Of a stretch of DNA of 64,000 nucleotides, positions 49,315 to 59,407 are shown one piece after another. The stretch lies in IMG/VR virus record IMGVR_UViG_3300032267_000607, positions 80,835-144,834 of that record; one strand, 5' to 3'. Each line of letters begins with the position of its first letter. Within the stretch, counting starts at the first letter, position 1. The translations under genes were made by a program, and so were the position numbers. The DNA comes from a virus. A model generated the notes under the pieces. That model did not search any database. It was not told where the DNA came from and was given only the letters and a program-made list of their open reading frames with translations.

Positions 49315-49524
49315 ATGGCAAAACAAGCAGTTGTAGCTACTGTATCTCAGGCAAATACGTTCGATCAATGGCGTGTTCAAACGAATTCAGTGATTACAAA
49401 AACTAATAACCAAGAAGATTACATTGGTGATTTAGCATTACTCGATAATGCTCAACCAGATTTAGTTGCTGGTATTAATGAAGCACGTGGATTTTCTTTG
49501 GCTATAACAATCGCACTAGGATAA
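49315..49524 (+). CDS. Small virion-region protein (69 aa)
   Basis: A 69-residue protein with a helical start (QANTFDQWRVQTNSVI) and the C-terminal SLAITIALG. A near-identical C-terminal end (SMAMSIALGG) occurs in the 76-residue protein at 51813, which suggests both end in the same docking peptide. Widespread kind of small protein in marine T4-like structural regions; role unknown. Confidence 0.7.
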   Translation: MAKQAVVATVSQANTFDQWRVQTNSVITKTNNQEDYIGDLALLDNAQPDLVAGINEARGFSLAITIALG

Positions 49525-49528
49525 TAGA

Positions 49529-49852
49529 ATGGCAAATGTATTTACAAATGGTCTTGCAAGAGACGTAGGAACTTCCCCAGCAACTATATACACAACACCT
49601 GCGAGTAAAAAAAGTATCGTAATTGAATTAGATGTATGCAATAAAATAAATGCAGCTATTCAAATTGATGCTTATATAACTTCATCAGGGTCAGATTTTT
49701 ATCTTGTTAAAAATGCACCAGTTCCAGCAGGTGGAACTTTGCAGCTTATATCAGGACAAAAAATAGTATTAAAAGCAAACGAAGTTTTAAAAGTAGTTTC
49801 AAACACAGCTACATCAGTTGATGTCGTGGCAAGTGTTTTGGAAGACGTATAA
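49529..49852 (+). CDS. Small beta-rich virion protein (107 aa)
   Basis: A 107-residue protein of alternating beta strands (IVIELDVCNKINAAIQIDAYI, APVPAGGTLQLISGQKIVL, in parts) like a small jelly-roll or head-fibre-type domain. It sits between fibre genes and is probably a structural decoration or fibre-base protein. Confidence 0.65.
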   Translation: MANVFTNGLARDVGTSPATIYTTPASKKSIVIELDVCNKINAAIQIDAYITSSGSDFYLVKNAPVPAGGTLQLISGQKIVLKANEVLKVVSNTATSVDVVASVLEDV

Positions 49853-49872
49853 TAAAATAAGAAAAAATAAAA

Positions 49873-51789
49873 ATGGCTTATATTGGTTCATCAGCAGTAT
49901 CACCACTCTCAACTCAAATTCGTCCAAGAGATGAATTCGTTGGAAATGGTACACAGAGAGAATATGTTCTTTCACAGGAAATTCCTGGAGGATTTGAAAG
50001 TAATGTTCTTGCTTTTGTTGATAACGTTCCTCAAGAACCAATTAGTGCTTATGTTATTAAAGATATTCAAAGATTAACTCTTTCAAATACTAGTACAAAT
50101 AGTATTAAGAACGTCACAATTGCAAAACCAACTGGAAGCACATTCACAGGGGTTGTAGATTATGCATTATCTGGAAACGTATATCAATCAGTTAATGCAC
50201 TATTAAATGGAACTGGTTCATTTTCAGGAAGATCTGGAAACACATTTAGATTAGAACAACGTTTAGTTGCAAATAATAATTTAATTGCTTCTGTCACTTT
50301 AAATAAAACAGATTCATTAACTCAACCAAATCCTTTTGTTGGTATAACTGTAAGTGGTACATTTTTAAATAATTCAACAAATGAATATGTAATAATTTAT
50401 GATGTCACTGCAAATAATTATTTGGCTATTAATCCGAATGGATTAACTCCGAGAGCAAATACTGGAGCAATACTTTCAGACGATAAATATTTTACAGTAT
50501 TTTCACATTCTACTGAAATAGAAGCACCTAAAGTTGGAGATCAAATAACTCAAGCTACTTCAAATGCAACTGGAATAGTTGCAGCTGCTACATCAAGTTA
50601 TATAGATGTAATTCAAACTTCTACTGCAAATTTTGTCACAGTAGGAAATGGTGGACAAACTATTTCTTATAAAGAACCAAAATCAGTAAATTATTTAAAT
50701 GACACAATTACATATGAAAACGTTGTAGCTGGAACATTTTCTATAACTGCATCTTCAACTTTAAAATTTAAAGCATTACAATTTACAGGATATCCAAAAT
50801 CAGGACAAAAAATTTTAATTAACCACATGGGTGGAAGTAATTATCAAATAAATCCTACAGCTGGAAGTGTCACAGATTTAACTTTATCAGATAATTTAAA
50901 AACTTTTACAGTTGATAAATTTACAGCTACGCAAGGTCAACAAACATTTGTACTGTCAAAAGTACCTGTAAGTGTTCAAAGTATTTTAGTGACTCTGAAT
51001 GGAGTAGTACAAACTGATACAACAGGTTATACTTTACAAAACGGAAACGAATTAGTGACTCAATCTGCATTAAATGCTGGAGTGAATGTAAACGTACTTC
51101 ATTTAGGATTTAGTACAGTTTCAAGAAATTCTTTTACAGATGGTTCTATAACTGCATCTGCTCTTCAAGATTTAACAATTACTGGAACTAAAATAGCTAA
51201 TTCAACAATTACAAGTTCAAAACTTGCTGCAGGTACAGCGATTGCAAATATTGGATATACACCACATAATCCAACATCAAACAGTGTTCAATCATATGCT
51301 GCTGCAGTCACTTTTAATGGTGCAATTAATGCAAATGCAAATATAGTATTTCCTGGAACTGCAGTTCCAAGTGTAGACGCAAATACACTTGATGAATATA
51401 GAGAGGGTGATTTTTCACCTACACTTGTTCCAGCAACGATTGGCGGAACACCTATATCGCTTTCAACAACAGCAGGAAAATTTATTAAAATTGGAAGATT
51501 AGTTCGTGTAAGTATTCGTATGGTAGTATCTTCGTTAGGAGTAGGAAATTCTGGTTCTATTAAGATTGGTGGCTTACCATATACTATAAATAATAGTGGT
51601 AATATAATAGATGAATATTCAACTATTTTAACTACAAATACGACTAGTATGACAAATCCATATGTCACTACAATACCAAATACATTAACGTTGCAAATTA
51701 CTACTAATGGTTCAACGAATGCAACAGTTGCAAATTTAACAGGTACAAGTACGTTATTAATTAATTTAACGTATATAGCAAACGTATAA
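49873..51789 (+). CDS. Tail fibre protein (638 aa)
   Basis: A 638-residue fibre. The N-terminal attachment domain (SPLSTQIRPRDEFVGNGTQREYVLSQ) resembles that of the 232-residue protein at 58344. Residues ~330-410 contain VQSILVTLNGVVQTDTTGYT and a DGSITASALQDLTITGTKIANSTI repeat region. The C-terminal domain (EGDFSPTLVP ... GKFIKIGRLVRVSIRM) is a common phage-fibre tip. Likely host recognition. Confidence 0.78.
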   Translation: MAYIGSSAVSPLSTQIRPRDEFVGNGTQREYVLSQEIPGGFESNVLAFVDNVPQEPISAYVIKDIQRLTLSNTSTNSIKNVTIAKPTGSTFTGVVDYALSGNVYQSVNALLNGTGSFSGRSGNTFRLEQRLVANNNLIASVTLNKTDSLTQPNPFVGITVSGTFLNNSTNEYVIIYDVTANNYLAINPNGLTPRANTGAILSDDKYFTVFSHSTEIEAPKVGDQITQATSNATGIVAAATSSYIDVIQTSTANFVTVGNGGQTISYKEPKSVNYLNDTITYENVVAGTFSITASSTLKFKALQFTGYPKSGQKILINHMGGSNYQINPTAGSVTDLTLSDNLKTFTVDKFTATQGQQTFVLSKVPVSVQSILVTLNGVVQTDTTGYTLQNGNELVTQSALNAGVNVNVLHLGFSTVSRNSFTDGSITASALQDLTITGTKIANSTITSSKLAAGTAIANIGYTPHNPTSNSVQSYAAAVTFNGAINANANIVFPGTAVPSVDANTLDEYREGDFSPTLVPATIGGTPISLSTTAGKFIKIGRLVRVSIRMVVSSLGVGNSGSIKIGGLPYTINNSGNIIDEYSTILTTNTTSMTNPYVTTIPNTLTLQITTNGSTNATVANLTGTSTLLINLTYIANV

Positions 51790-51792
51790 AAA

Positions 51793-51801
51793 TACTAAAT
51801 A
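51793..51801 (+). promoter_or_regulatory. Possible late promoter (TACTAAATA)
   Basis: TACTAAATA differs by one base from the TAACTAAATA elements and is followed by GGGAAGTAAA and the ATG at 51813. Free of stop codons of the preceding gene, which ended at 51789. Confidence 0.35.
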
Positions 51802-51812
51802 AGGGAAGTAAA

Positions 51813-52043
51813 ATGCCTATTAGCAAAATTCTTTCGAACTCGATTCAAGACGACCTTAAATTAAAAGGTAAAGGAACAGGCTTAGTAGCAGACACAAGCG
51901 ATAATCGTTCGAATGCTCCAACTACTGGAGATATGAGATTTAATACCACTGTGGGCAAATACGAACTTTATAATGGAGCAAAATGGCAAACTGTTGATTC
52001 GAGTGAAATTTCAATGGCAATGTCAATCGCTCTTGGTGGATAA
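51813..52043 (+). CDS. Small virion-region protein (76 aa)
   Basis: A 76-residue protein. The middle (GDMRFNTTVGKYELYNGAKWQTV) is a beta-hairpin motif common in fibre proteins (the 'text label' motif that also appears in the 860-residue fibre as GAVRYNTDTSSFEGYTGSTW). It ends SMAMSIALGG like the protein at 49315. Probably a fibre adaptor. Confidence 0.68.
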   Translation: MPISKILSNSIQDDLKLKGKGTGLVADTSDNRSNAPTTGDMRFNTTVGKYELYNGAKWQTVDSSEISMAMSIALGG

Positions 52044-52060
52044 CCAACTATTTTTATATT

Positions 52061-52720
52061 ATGAGATTTAAATCGAGTGATGAGTGGGATTGGGAAATAG
52101 TTTTTAGTAATCGTAAAGATAATTTAGTCCTTCAAAAAGCAACAGGCTTTAAAGATAAAGAAGGATGGATTGGTATTCCAGACGTAGAACTATGTACTCT
52201 TACAGTTTTAAAAGAGGGATTAGTTTCAATTCGTGATTGGGACACAAAACAAGATTTAGGAGTAATGGGACCAAACTTTAGATTCCATTATTCTAATATT
52301 ATGAAAGGATATGGTGATCGAAAAGATTATTTCGGTAATTCACTTCCTTCAGATGAAGAAATACTCAAAACAGCGAGTAAAACACACGTAAGATTAAAGA
52401 CTGTATCTGAAAAAAGTACATTTTATTGCGTTTCAGATCCACTTAATAAGATAATATGGGATGGTTATTCGAATATATTGAATAATATGCCAGAAATTTT
52501 TAAAATAAACAAAAATACATCTTTTTATAGGTTTATCTCATTAGATGATAATATAAATATAGATGGTAGAACAATTGAAAAATATCGTCCTATTGGTTTG
52601 GACATCTATGATAAGGATATAACTTTTACTGGAAAAGGTATGTACTTAATCACGGCACCTGTTGGTATATACAATAAGAGTGATAATCTAAACCCACGAT
52701 ATGTAATAACTGATAATTAA
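52061..52720 (+). CDS. Hypothetical virion-region protein (219 aa)
   Basis: A 219-residue soluble protein with several Trp and Asp residues, unlike the Thr/Ser/Asn-rich fibres around it. It shows no fibre repeats. It could be a chaperone or a globular receptor-binding domain. No family recognised. The next gene starts after AAAGGAAA. Confidence 0.6.
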   Translation: MRFKSSDEWDWEIVFSNRKDNLVLQKATGFKDKEGWIGIPDVELCTLTVLKEGLVSIRDWDTKQDLGVMGPNFRFHYSNIMKGYGDRKDYFGNSLPSDEEILKTASKTHVRLKTVSEKSTFYCVSDPLNKIIWDGYSNILNNMPEIFKINKNTSFYRFISLDDNINIDGRTIEKYRPIGLDIYDKDITFTGKGMYLITAPVGIYNKSDNLNPRYVITDN

Positions 52721-52739
52721 ATCCTAAAGGAAACAAGCA

Positions 52740-55700
52740 ATGGCAAAAAAACTCTTCTTAGCATTCGATATTGATATCGCTCAAAATGCAATATTTTTAG
52801 ATGGTAGTATACCAATCGAAAGAATTTTATTAATCACAAACGTCACAGCTGGCACAAATAAAATCATTTACAATTTTGCTGATAGTACTTTAGGTGCTAC
52901 TTCTTGCACATTCATTCCATCACTTAATCAAACTAGATTAGTTCTTGCTACAAGTTTTGCATCTGCAGGTGCTGGTCCTGTCACAGTTAATTCTAAATTA
53001 CAAATTTTTATAGAAGAAGAGTTCGCAAGAATTGGATTCGAAGAAGCCATGATCGATCCAGTGAACAAACTTCGTGTATCAAATCCAGAAAATTTAATTG
53101 ACACTGACTTTGAATATGGTACACAATCTACAAAATGGGAAACACTTCAAACAGTTTTAAACGTTCCTACAATCTATTCATCTTCAGGAGATTTAACTCT
53201 TGAAGGGTTAATTTCAATCAATACAACAAACAATTCAAAACAAGTAAGATGCGTGTTTTCACTTCCTCATAACCAAGTAATAGGGAATGCTATTCAAGTC
53301 ACAGGTGTTAGCAATATCACTTGCGAAGGAGCATTCTTAGTCACAGGTGTTGTGAGCAGTACAGAATTTTTCTATGAAATAGATGCAAATGCAATTGCAA
53401 CAGAAAACGTTGCTGGTTCATATACTTCAGTTATTCCTGCTAAATTCTTTGAAGGATCAAATTTAATTTTAGATTTAAATGCAGTAGATTCATCAGATAA
53501 TCCAGTTGCTCCAATTAAAACAAACGGAGCAAGTCCTTCAGTATTAACTATAACTACACTAGAACCACATGGTCTTAAACTTAATACAAAAGTTTATTTA
53601 AGACAAACAATTGGTCCTAAAGAATTAACAATTACAGATCCAACATTAACTGCACCAGATGGTCGTCCTTACATTGATTCATCTCCAACTATTACTGTTG
53701 TAAACAATATAGATGCATCTTCTTCTACTGGTTCGGCAGATCTTCAATACGATCGTCCAGTTGTGACATGGGATTGGCAATCAACTTATGGTAAATATTT
53801 ACAAACTTCAGATATTAATGCAGCTACAGATGAAATCACTTGGAATACTCACGGATTAACTGCAAATGCAGCACTACTTTTCAACGATCCAGTTCGTGGC
53901 GATGATACAACTGCTACAACAAATGGTGGAATGACAGATGGAACAGTTTATTATGCTTCTATCGTAGATGCTAACACAATTAAACTAGCAACTGATTATG
54001 GTACACTCGCATCTTTTGTAAATCTTACAGCGATATCTACAACAAGAGGTTATCCTAGATTACAATTAGTTTATAAAGTTGAAGCTAGAAAAGATAGCAC
54101 AAGATTTACTGCTTTCTTCTCAAGAAACGTGACTACAGGTGCTACAGGAAACTATGATATAGGTTATATCAATAACACTAACACAAACTCATTTACGTGG
54201 AACGTACAAAGTATAATGGGAGCATCTCGTGTTCCAACTCAAGGAATAATTAATGAATTATATTTTGAAGGTGCAAACACTGCAGGAAGCCCAATTAATA
54301 TTACTTACTTAGCAAGAAATTATTTAAATCTTGGGAATGATAATATTGGTTATTCACTTGCTGCTAAAGGTTCAGGTGGTGGAAGCGAATTTCCAAATAC
54401 AGATATCACAAGATGTTTTTACCTTTCTAGTGGAGATTATTTCATAGATATTCAATACCAATTCGGTGCGATTAACAGAGATAAATTCGGAAACCCAACT
54501 TCTAACTATCGTACAATTTGGTATATAGTAATTGATCACGTACCAACTTCTTTAAATACAGCTCATTCAGGATCAGATTTAGCTGGAGGACAATTTGGAA
54601 AAGGAACACGTGCAGGAAACAGAATTATAGGATTCCAAGGTCGAACACCAAACGGATCTTCTACAAATGGTGTAGATGATGAATTTACATTCCAAGCAAA
54701 TACAGTAAATAATGGAAGATATGGAACTTCAAACCCTCCATTCAATTATCAAGTCACTGATACAACTACACTTGGAAGTTTTACAGTTGATTATCCACAA
54801 TCTGGAACTTCAGCTTATGGTACTACTTCTCAAATATATTACAGTTTTGCTGACGATTTAACTGCATTAAAAAATACATTTTATGCTCCAGCTCATGGAA
54901 TTTTAAATAATGAAACTTGTACACTTGCAATTACTGGTGCTGGCTATTCTACAACAAATAGATTTGCATTCGTAAACTCTTCGGCAACAGTTGTTCCTTA
55001 TACTGTTTCTGAATTTGCAGTGACTGCAAACGTTGTAAATGCAAACTATTTAAGATTTACATCTAGAACTACACCATTTACAAATGATATAGCTTCTTTC
55101 CCAGCAGCCTTTAGTATTTCAAATAATAGAATAAATGAACTTTATAATACAGTTTATATTCAAAACCATAAAATATCAGGACAAACAACTGCAAATTATA
55201 CAACTCCAGGAACTGTAATTGGTGGTTTAACAAGTGGAACAGATTATTCACTTCAATTCGTAAACGATTCTCGTTTAATCATTAAAACTGCAAATACTTC
55301 TGGTTCTGGTACTGCTACAACTTCTGCTTTCGGAAGCACATCTACTAGTTTAAATCAAGTGTTTACTGTAAATATTGAGACTCCACTAGGATCAGTACCA
55401 ACACAATGTACTGTGACAATGGTTCAACATAGAGGAAGATTATCAACTTCAGCTCGTTTCTTAAGAATGAAATTTGCTGATAATATAGTTTATAACATTG
55501 GTGCAGTAAATGGACAAGATTCAAGTATTTTCCAAAATGAACCAACATGGATTCCAAAAGATATTTCATCATTCTTAACTGGTTCTCCAGTTGGTGTGAG
55601 TGTGACTGTTTCTCCAACATCAGGTGTAAGTTCTGCTGTTCCAGGAATGTCGAATTGGTGGGAAATTAGATTTTTAGTTTCAGCTACAGTAGGAACAATT

Positions 55701-58325
55701 CTTCTTTCTTCATCAGGTTCAGGAGTTCAAACATTTCAAATTCTTTCTCAAGATGGTGCTTATGATGGTATCTATGGAATAGCTACTATACCAAGTTCTC
55801 AGACATTTACATTGAATGCTCCATTTAAAATTCCAGCAAGAACATACAGTTTCAATTCTCGTTCGGACGCAAATAGTGGTGCTGTTAATGCAACAAATGA
55901 TACAATTGTTTTAGGAACACTATCTACTCCTTACAATCCTACAAATTTTTATCCAGGAGAATTAGTTTCTTATGTTCCAGGAGGTGGAAACACTGATATA
56001 ATTAATGCTGCTGGTGTAAATAATACTTATCTTTATGCAATTCCTGTATCTGAGATAGCAATTTCTTTAGCTAACTCTTATGTTTCAGCGATTGGTGGAC
56101 AAGTGTTGCAATTAACACCAACAGGTTCTTCACAAACTCAATCAATTCAAACATCAAACGTTTTGAAAACGACTAAACAATCAGGGTCAGTGAGTGGAAC
56201 ATCAGGTGCAAGAGTAATTACTGGTTCTGGTACACGATTCTTAAGTAAATTCAAAAGATTTGATTCAATTTATATTTACATTGGAGCTAGACTTTTTGAA
56301 TATTTTATTGATCGTGTTATTTCTGATACAGAAATGACGATAGATCCAGCACTTGCAGCATTCCCATCTACATTTTCAGCTGCAAACTATTCTACAATTA
56401 GTTCTGTAAACTTACGTCCAGATGGTTTCTCTTTACATAAATCATTCGATGGAGGTATTGATATAACAGCAGGAACTTCACCAAACAGCAAGATTGTTCG
56501 TCAATCTCGTAAATACTTCAGATATCAATCTGGTAAAGGTATTCAAAACTCATTTGCGATTAACTTTTCGCCTTTGAAAACTTTACAAAAACTTGAGTAT
56601 GTAAACATTGGTGGTGCTTCTCCAAATGCTATAAGAGCAACATGTCAAGAACCACATAATTTAATTGTAGGAAACAGAGTAATCATAGACAAAGCTATTG
56701 TGACAACTGGAAACAACATTTATAATGGAACGTTTACAGTGCATTCAATACAGAATATAAACACATTTACATATCTTGTTGGTGCTATACCTCAACAACA
56801 AAATGCTGCAGGATTCCCAGAATATGGTAGAGAATCTTGGTCTCAATCATCTATTCGTGCAGGTATGTTTGATGATGCAAATGGTTTCTTCTTTGAATAT
56901 GATGGACAAAAACTATATGTTGTAAGAAGATCTAGTACACTTCAATTATCAGGATCTGTTTCTGCAACTAAAAACTCTCAAGTAATAAGTGGATTAAACA
57001 CTGCATTCCAAACACAATTAATTGTTGGAGATCATTTACAAATACGAGGTCAAGTATATCGTGTTATCGCGATTGATTCTGATTCTCGTTTGGTTGTTCA
57101 ACCTCCTTATCGTGGAATTTCAGCATCTGGTATTAAAGCAACAGTTCGTGAAGACGTTCGTGTAGAACAAGCTAATTGGAACATAGATCCATGTGATGGA
57201 ACTGGTGTCAACGGATACGCTCTTGATATACATAAAATTCAAATGTGTTATGCCGATTATTCTTGGTATGGTGCTGGTAAAATAAGATTTGGTACAAAAG
57301 ACGCCAAAGGTCATATTCATTACCACCATGAATTTATACACAATAACAAATTAAATGAATCATATTTACGTTCAGGAAACTTACCTGCAAGATATGAAAT
57401 TGAAAACGGAGATTCTCCGACATCAGCTCCTACATTATTCCACTTTGGTACATCTGTTATTATGGATGGTACGTTTGATGATGACGATGCTTACTTATTT
57501 ACAGCACAGTCAAAACCTTTCGTGTTCGCACTTGGTTTAACTCAAACTGTGACATCATCAGCAGCAAGTTCATTCAATGAAATTACATTAAACTCACGTC
57601 GTGTGTTTGTGTATTCTTTCCAATGTTCTCAAGCTGATGCTGATAAAGCGATTGTGGGACAATTAATTAAAGATGCGACTGGTAATATACCAGATGGTAC
57701 TTATGTTTCTCAGGTTCAAAAAGCTGGAGCAAGTTCACGTATATTTACTTCTTTCCCTGCAACAACATCAGTTCCAAACAATACAGAAATACCAACTTCT
57801 ACATCATTTACAATTGGTGAAAACGCATTCGGTAATGGAGCAGTTGACTTAACACGTCCTATTCCTCTTATTTCGATTCGTTTAGCACCTGCAGTTGACT
57901 CTGGTATAACTGGTGCAGTAGGTGAAAGAGAAATTATAAATCGTATGCAAATGAAATTAGACTCAGGTGCAATCACTACAAATAAAGCAGTGAATGTGTT
58001 TTTCATTCTAAATGGAAACCCATCTAAATTGACTTTTGAAAAAGTTCAATCTCCATCTTTATCTAATGCTATATCACACGATACAGGTGATATTATTAAA
58101 GATGGAACTGTTATTTTCTCATCTCAAGCTTCAGCTGGTTCAACAAACTTCAATTTAAGTGGTTTGATTGATATGGGTAATTCTATTTTGGGTGGTGACT
58201 CAGTTTATCCTAATGGTCCTGACTTATTAACTATTGCGATTCAACCTACGGATACTTCAACGATTACTCAAGCTTCGCCACTACAAGTAAACGGAAAATT
58301 ATCTTGGTCTGAATCTCAAGCTTAA
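52740..58325 (+). CDS. Giant adsorption/baseplate protein (1861 aa)
   Basis: An 1861-residue protein with the block VNKLRVSNPENLIDTDFEYG followed by QSTKWETLQT near residues 108-135, a mark of large structural proteins in marine T4-like phages. Much of the rest is beta-rich (Thr/Ser/Asn). Two copies of the GxGTxF...GD module occur at ~1147-1215 and ~1404-1465. The segment HYHHEFIHNNKLNE near 1525 is a conserved His-rich stretch. It likely forms part of the baseplate periphery or a long fibre. Confidence 0.75.
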   Translation: MAKKLFLAFDIDIAQNAIFLDGSIPIERILLITNVTAGTNKIIYNFADSTLGATSCTFIPSLNQTRLVLATSFASAGAGPVTVNSKLQIFIEEEFARIGFEEAMIDPVNKLRVSNPENLIDTDFEYGTQSTKWETLQTVLNVPTIYSSSGDLTLEGLISINTTNNSKQVRCVFSLPHNQVIGNAIQVTGVSNITCEGAFLVTGVVSSTEFFYEIDANAIATENVAGSYTSVIPAKFFEGSNLILDLNAVDSSDNPVAPIKTNGASPSVLTITTLEPHGLKLNTKVYLRQTIGPKELTITDPTLTAPDGRPYIDSSPTITVVNNIDASSSTGSADLQYDRPVVTWDWQSTYGKYLQTSDINAATDEITWNTHGLTANAALLFNDPVRGDDTTATTNGGMTDGTVYYASIVDANTIKLATDYGTLASFVNLTAISTTRGYPRLQLVYKVEARKDSTRFTAFFSRNVTTGATGNYDIGYINNTNTNSFTWNVQSIMGASRVPTQGIINELYFEGANTAGSPINITYLARNYLNLGNDNIGYSLAAKGSGGGSEFPNTDITRCFYLSSGDYFIDIQYQFGAINRDKFGNPTSNYRTIWYIVIDHVPTSLNTAHSGSDLAGGQFGKGTRAGNRIIGFQGRTPNGSSTNGVDDEFTFQANTVNNGRYGTSNPPFNYQVTDTTTLGSFTVDYPQSGTSAYGTTSQIYYSFADDLTALKNTFYAPAHGILNNETCTLAITGAGYSTTNRFAFVNSSATVVPYTVSEFAVTANVVNANYLRFTSRTTPFTNDIASFPAAFSISNNRINELYNTVYIQNHKISGQTTANYTTPGTVIGGLTSGTDYSLQFVNDSRLIIKTANTSGSGTATTSAFGSTSTSLNQVFTVNIETPLGSVPTQCTVTMVQHRGRLSTSARFLRMKFADNIVYNIGAVNGQDSSIFQNEPTWIPKDISSFLTGSPVGVSVTVSPTSGVSSAVPGMSNWWEIRFLVSATVGTILLSSSGSGVQTFQILSQDGAYDGIYGIATIPSSQTFTLNAPFKIPARTYSFNSRSDANSGAVNATNDTIVLGTLSTPYNPTNFYPGELVSYVPGGGNTDIINAAGVNNTYLYAIPVSEIAISLANSYVSAIGGQVLQLTPTGSSQTQSIQTSNVLKTTKQSGSVSGTSGARVITGSGTRFLSKFKRFDSIYIYIGARLFEYFIDRVISDTEMTIDPALAAFPSTFSAANYSTISSVNLRPDGFSLHKSFDGGIDITAGTSPNSKIVRQSRKYFRYQSGKGIQNSFAINFSPLKTLQKLEYVNIGGASPNAIRATCQEPHNLIVGNRVIIDKAIVTTGNNIYNGTFTVHSIQNINTFTYLVGAIPQQQNAAGFPEYGRESWSQSSIRAGMFDDANGFFFEYDGQKLYVVRRSSTLQLSGSVSATKNSQVISGLNTAFQTQLIVGDHLQIRGQVYRVIAIDSDSRLVVQPPYRGISASGIKATVREDVRVEQANWNIDPCDGTGVNGYALDIHKIQMCYADYSWYGAGKIRFGTKDAKGHIHYHHEFIHNNKLNESYLRSGNLPARYEIENGDSPTSAPTLFHFGTSVIMDGTFDDDDAYLFTAQSKPFVFALGLTQTVTSSAASSFNEITLNSRRVFVYSFQCSQADADKAIVGQLIKDATGNIPDGTYVSQVQKAGASSRIFTSFPATTSVPNNTEIPTSTSFTIGENAFGNGAVDLTRPIPLISIRLAPAVDSGITGAVGEREIINRMQMKLDSGAITTNKAVNVFFILNGNPSKLTFEKVQSPSLSNAISHDTGDIIKDGTVIFSSQASAGSTNFNLSGLIDMGNSILGGDSVYPNGPDLLTIAIQPTDTSTITQASPLQVNGKLSWSESQA

Positions 58326-58343
58326 AAGGAAAGAAATAATCCT

Positions 58344-59042
58344 ATGGCTTACTTGGGTAGAGATCCAATACATGGTAATTCTGAAATACAGGTGTTCGCT
58401 CCGAATGGAAATTCGACAACATTTGCTTTAGATTTTCCAATTGGTTCAGCAGGAAGTATTCTTTTAATTAAGAATGGTTTAATTCAAAAACCAAACACAG
58501 ATTACACAATTATAAATGGGGGCACTTCTATTTCAATAACAGGTGCTGCTCTTTCAGCAGGTGTTAGTCTATTCGCAATTTATCTTTCAACACAATATCT
58601 TCAAAATACAATCCCTGATAATTCAATCAGTGCTAATAAACTTTCATCTTCATTAAGAGGTAAATTTCCTAGTGATGTTGTAGTTCCAGCAGGTGGTTCA
58701 ACAGCACTTACTTATGGTGTTGGAAAATATTTCATTTTAGGGAATGATCTTAATTACAGTATAACATTACCAGCTTCTCCTGCGATTGGAGATATGTTTT
58801 GGATAAGTAGACCAGCAGGAAATGGAGTTGGTGCAATTACTGTGACTATCAATACAAATTCACAAAATTTATCAACTGGACAAGGTAGTATTGTCACACA
58901 AAATAGTGCTACTGCAACTATTTCATTAACAGGATCATCATCATTTACTTCAAATGATAGAAAAAATCGTTGGTTTGTGTTTGTAGGAGTAATTGGTGGT
59001 ACAGATTTTGGTTGGTTTGAGTATAAAATTGATGCTTTTTAA
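58344..59042 (+). CDS. Small fibre / fibre-base protein (232 aa)
   Basis: The N-terminal half (FAPNGNSTTFALDFPIG, SILLIKNGLIQKPNTDYTI) is the same attachment-domain kind as in the fibre at 49873, followed by a short IPDNSISANKLSSSL linker. The C-terminal ~110 residues are a beta-rich domain. It may be a short fibre or an adaptor that shares the dock with the longer fibre. Confidence 0.7.
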   Translation: MAYLGRDPIHGNSEIQVFAPNGNSTTFALDFPIGSAGSILLIKNGLIQKPNTDYTIINGGTSISITGAALSAGVSLFAIYLSTQYLQNTIPDNSISANKLSSSLRGKFPSDVVVPAGGSTALTYGVGKYFILGNDLNYSITLPASPAIGDMFWISRPAGNGVGAITVTINTNSQNLSTGQGSIVTQNSATATISLTGSSSFTSNDRKNRWFVFVGVIGGTDFGWFEYKIDAF

Positions 59043-59071
59043 TTTTTAATTTTAATAAATAGGTATAAGAA

Positions 59072-59407
59072 ATGGCACAAATAACAGACTTTTTTATAGA
59101 TCAAGGATCAGATTGGTCTGCTGTTTTAACATTTAATAATACTGATGGAACACCAAGAGATTTTACAAATTGTACAGTTTCTGGGCAAATGCGAAAAGGT
59201 TATGGTTCAACGACTTATACTGCTATAACTGCTACATTTGTTGCTCCAAATTCAAGTGGAAAAGTTAAACTTGCCTTAGGAAATGCAACTTCAACAGCAA
59301 TGAAAGCTGGAAGATATGTGTATGATGTTGAATTAATAGATTCATTCAGCTTAAGAAGTAGATTAGTTGAAGGAATTATAACAATAACACCAGAGGTCAC
59401 AAGGTAA
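59072..59407 (+). CDS. Small Ig-like / BppU-type baseplate protein (111 aa)
   Basis: A 111-residue all-beta protein with the pattern FFIDQGSDWSAVLTFNNTDG, NCTVSGQMRKGY and AGRYVYDVELID, which resembles the N-terminal domain of baseplate upper proteins (BppU). The preceding TTAATAAATAGG could be a late-type start signal. The end abuts the next ATG directly. Confidence 0.65.
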   Translation: MAQITDFFIDQGSDWSAVLTFNNTDGTPRDFTNCTVSGQMRKGYGSTTYTAITATFVAPNSSGKVKLALGNATSTAMKAGRYVYDVELIDSFSLRSRLVEGIITITPEVTR

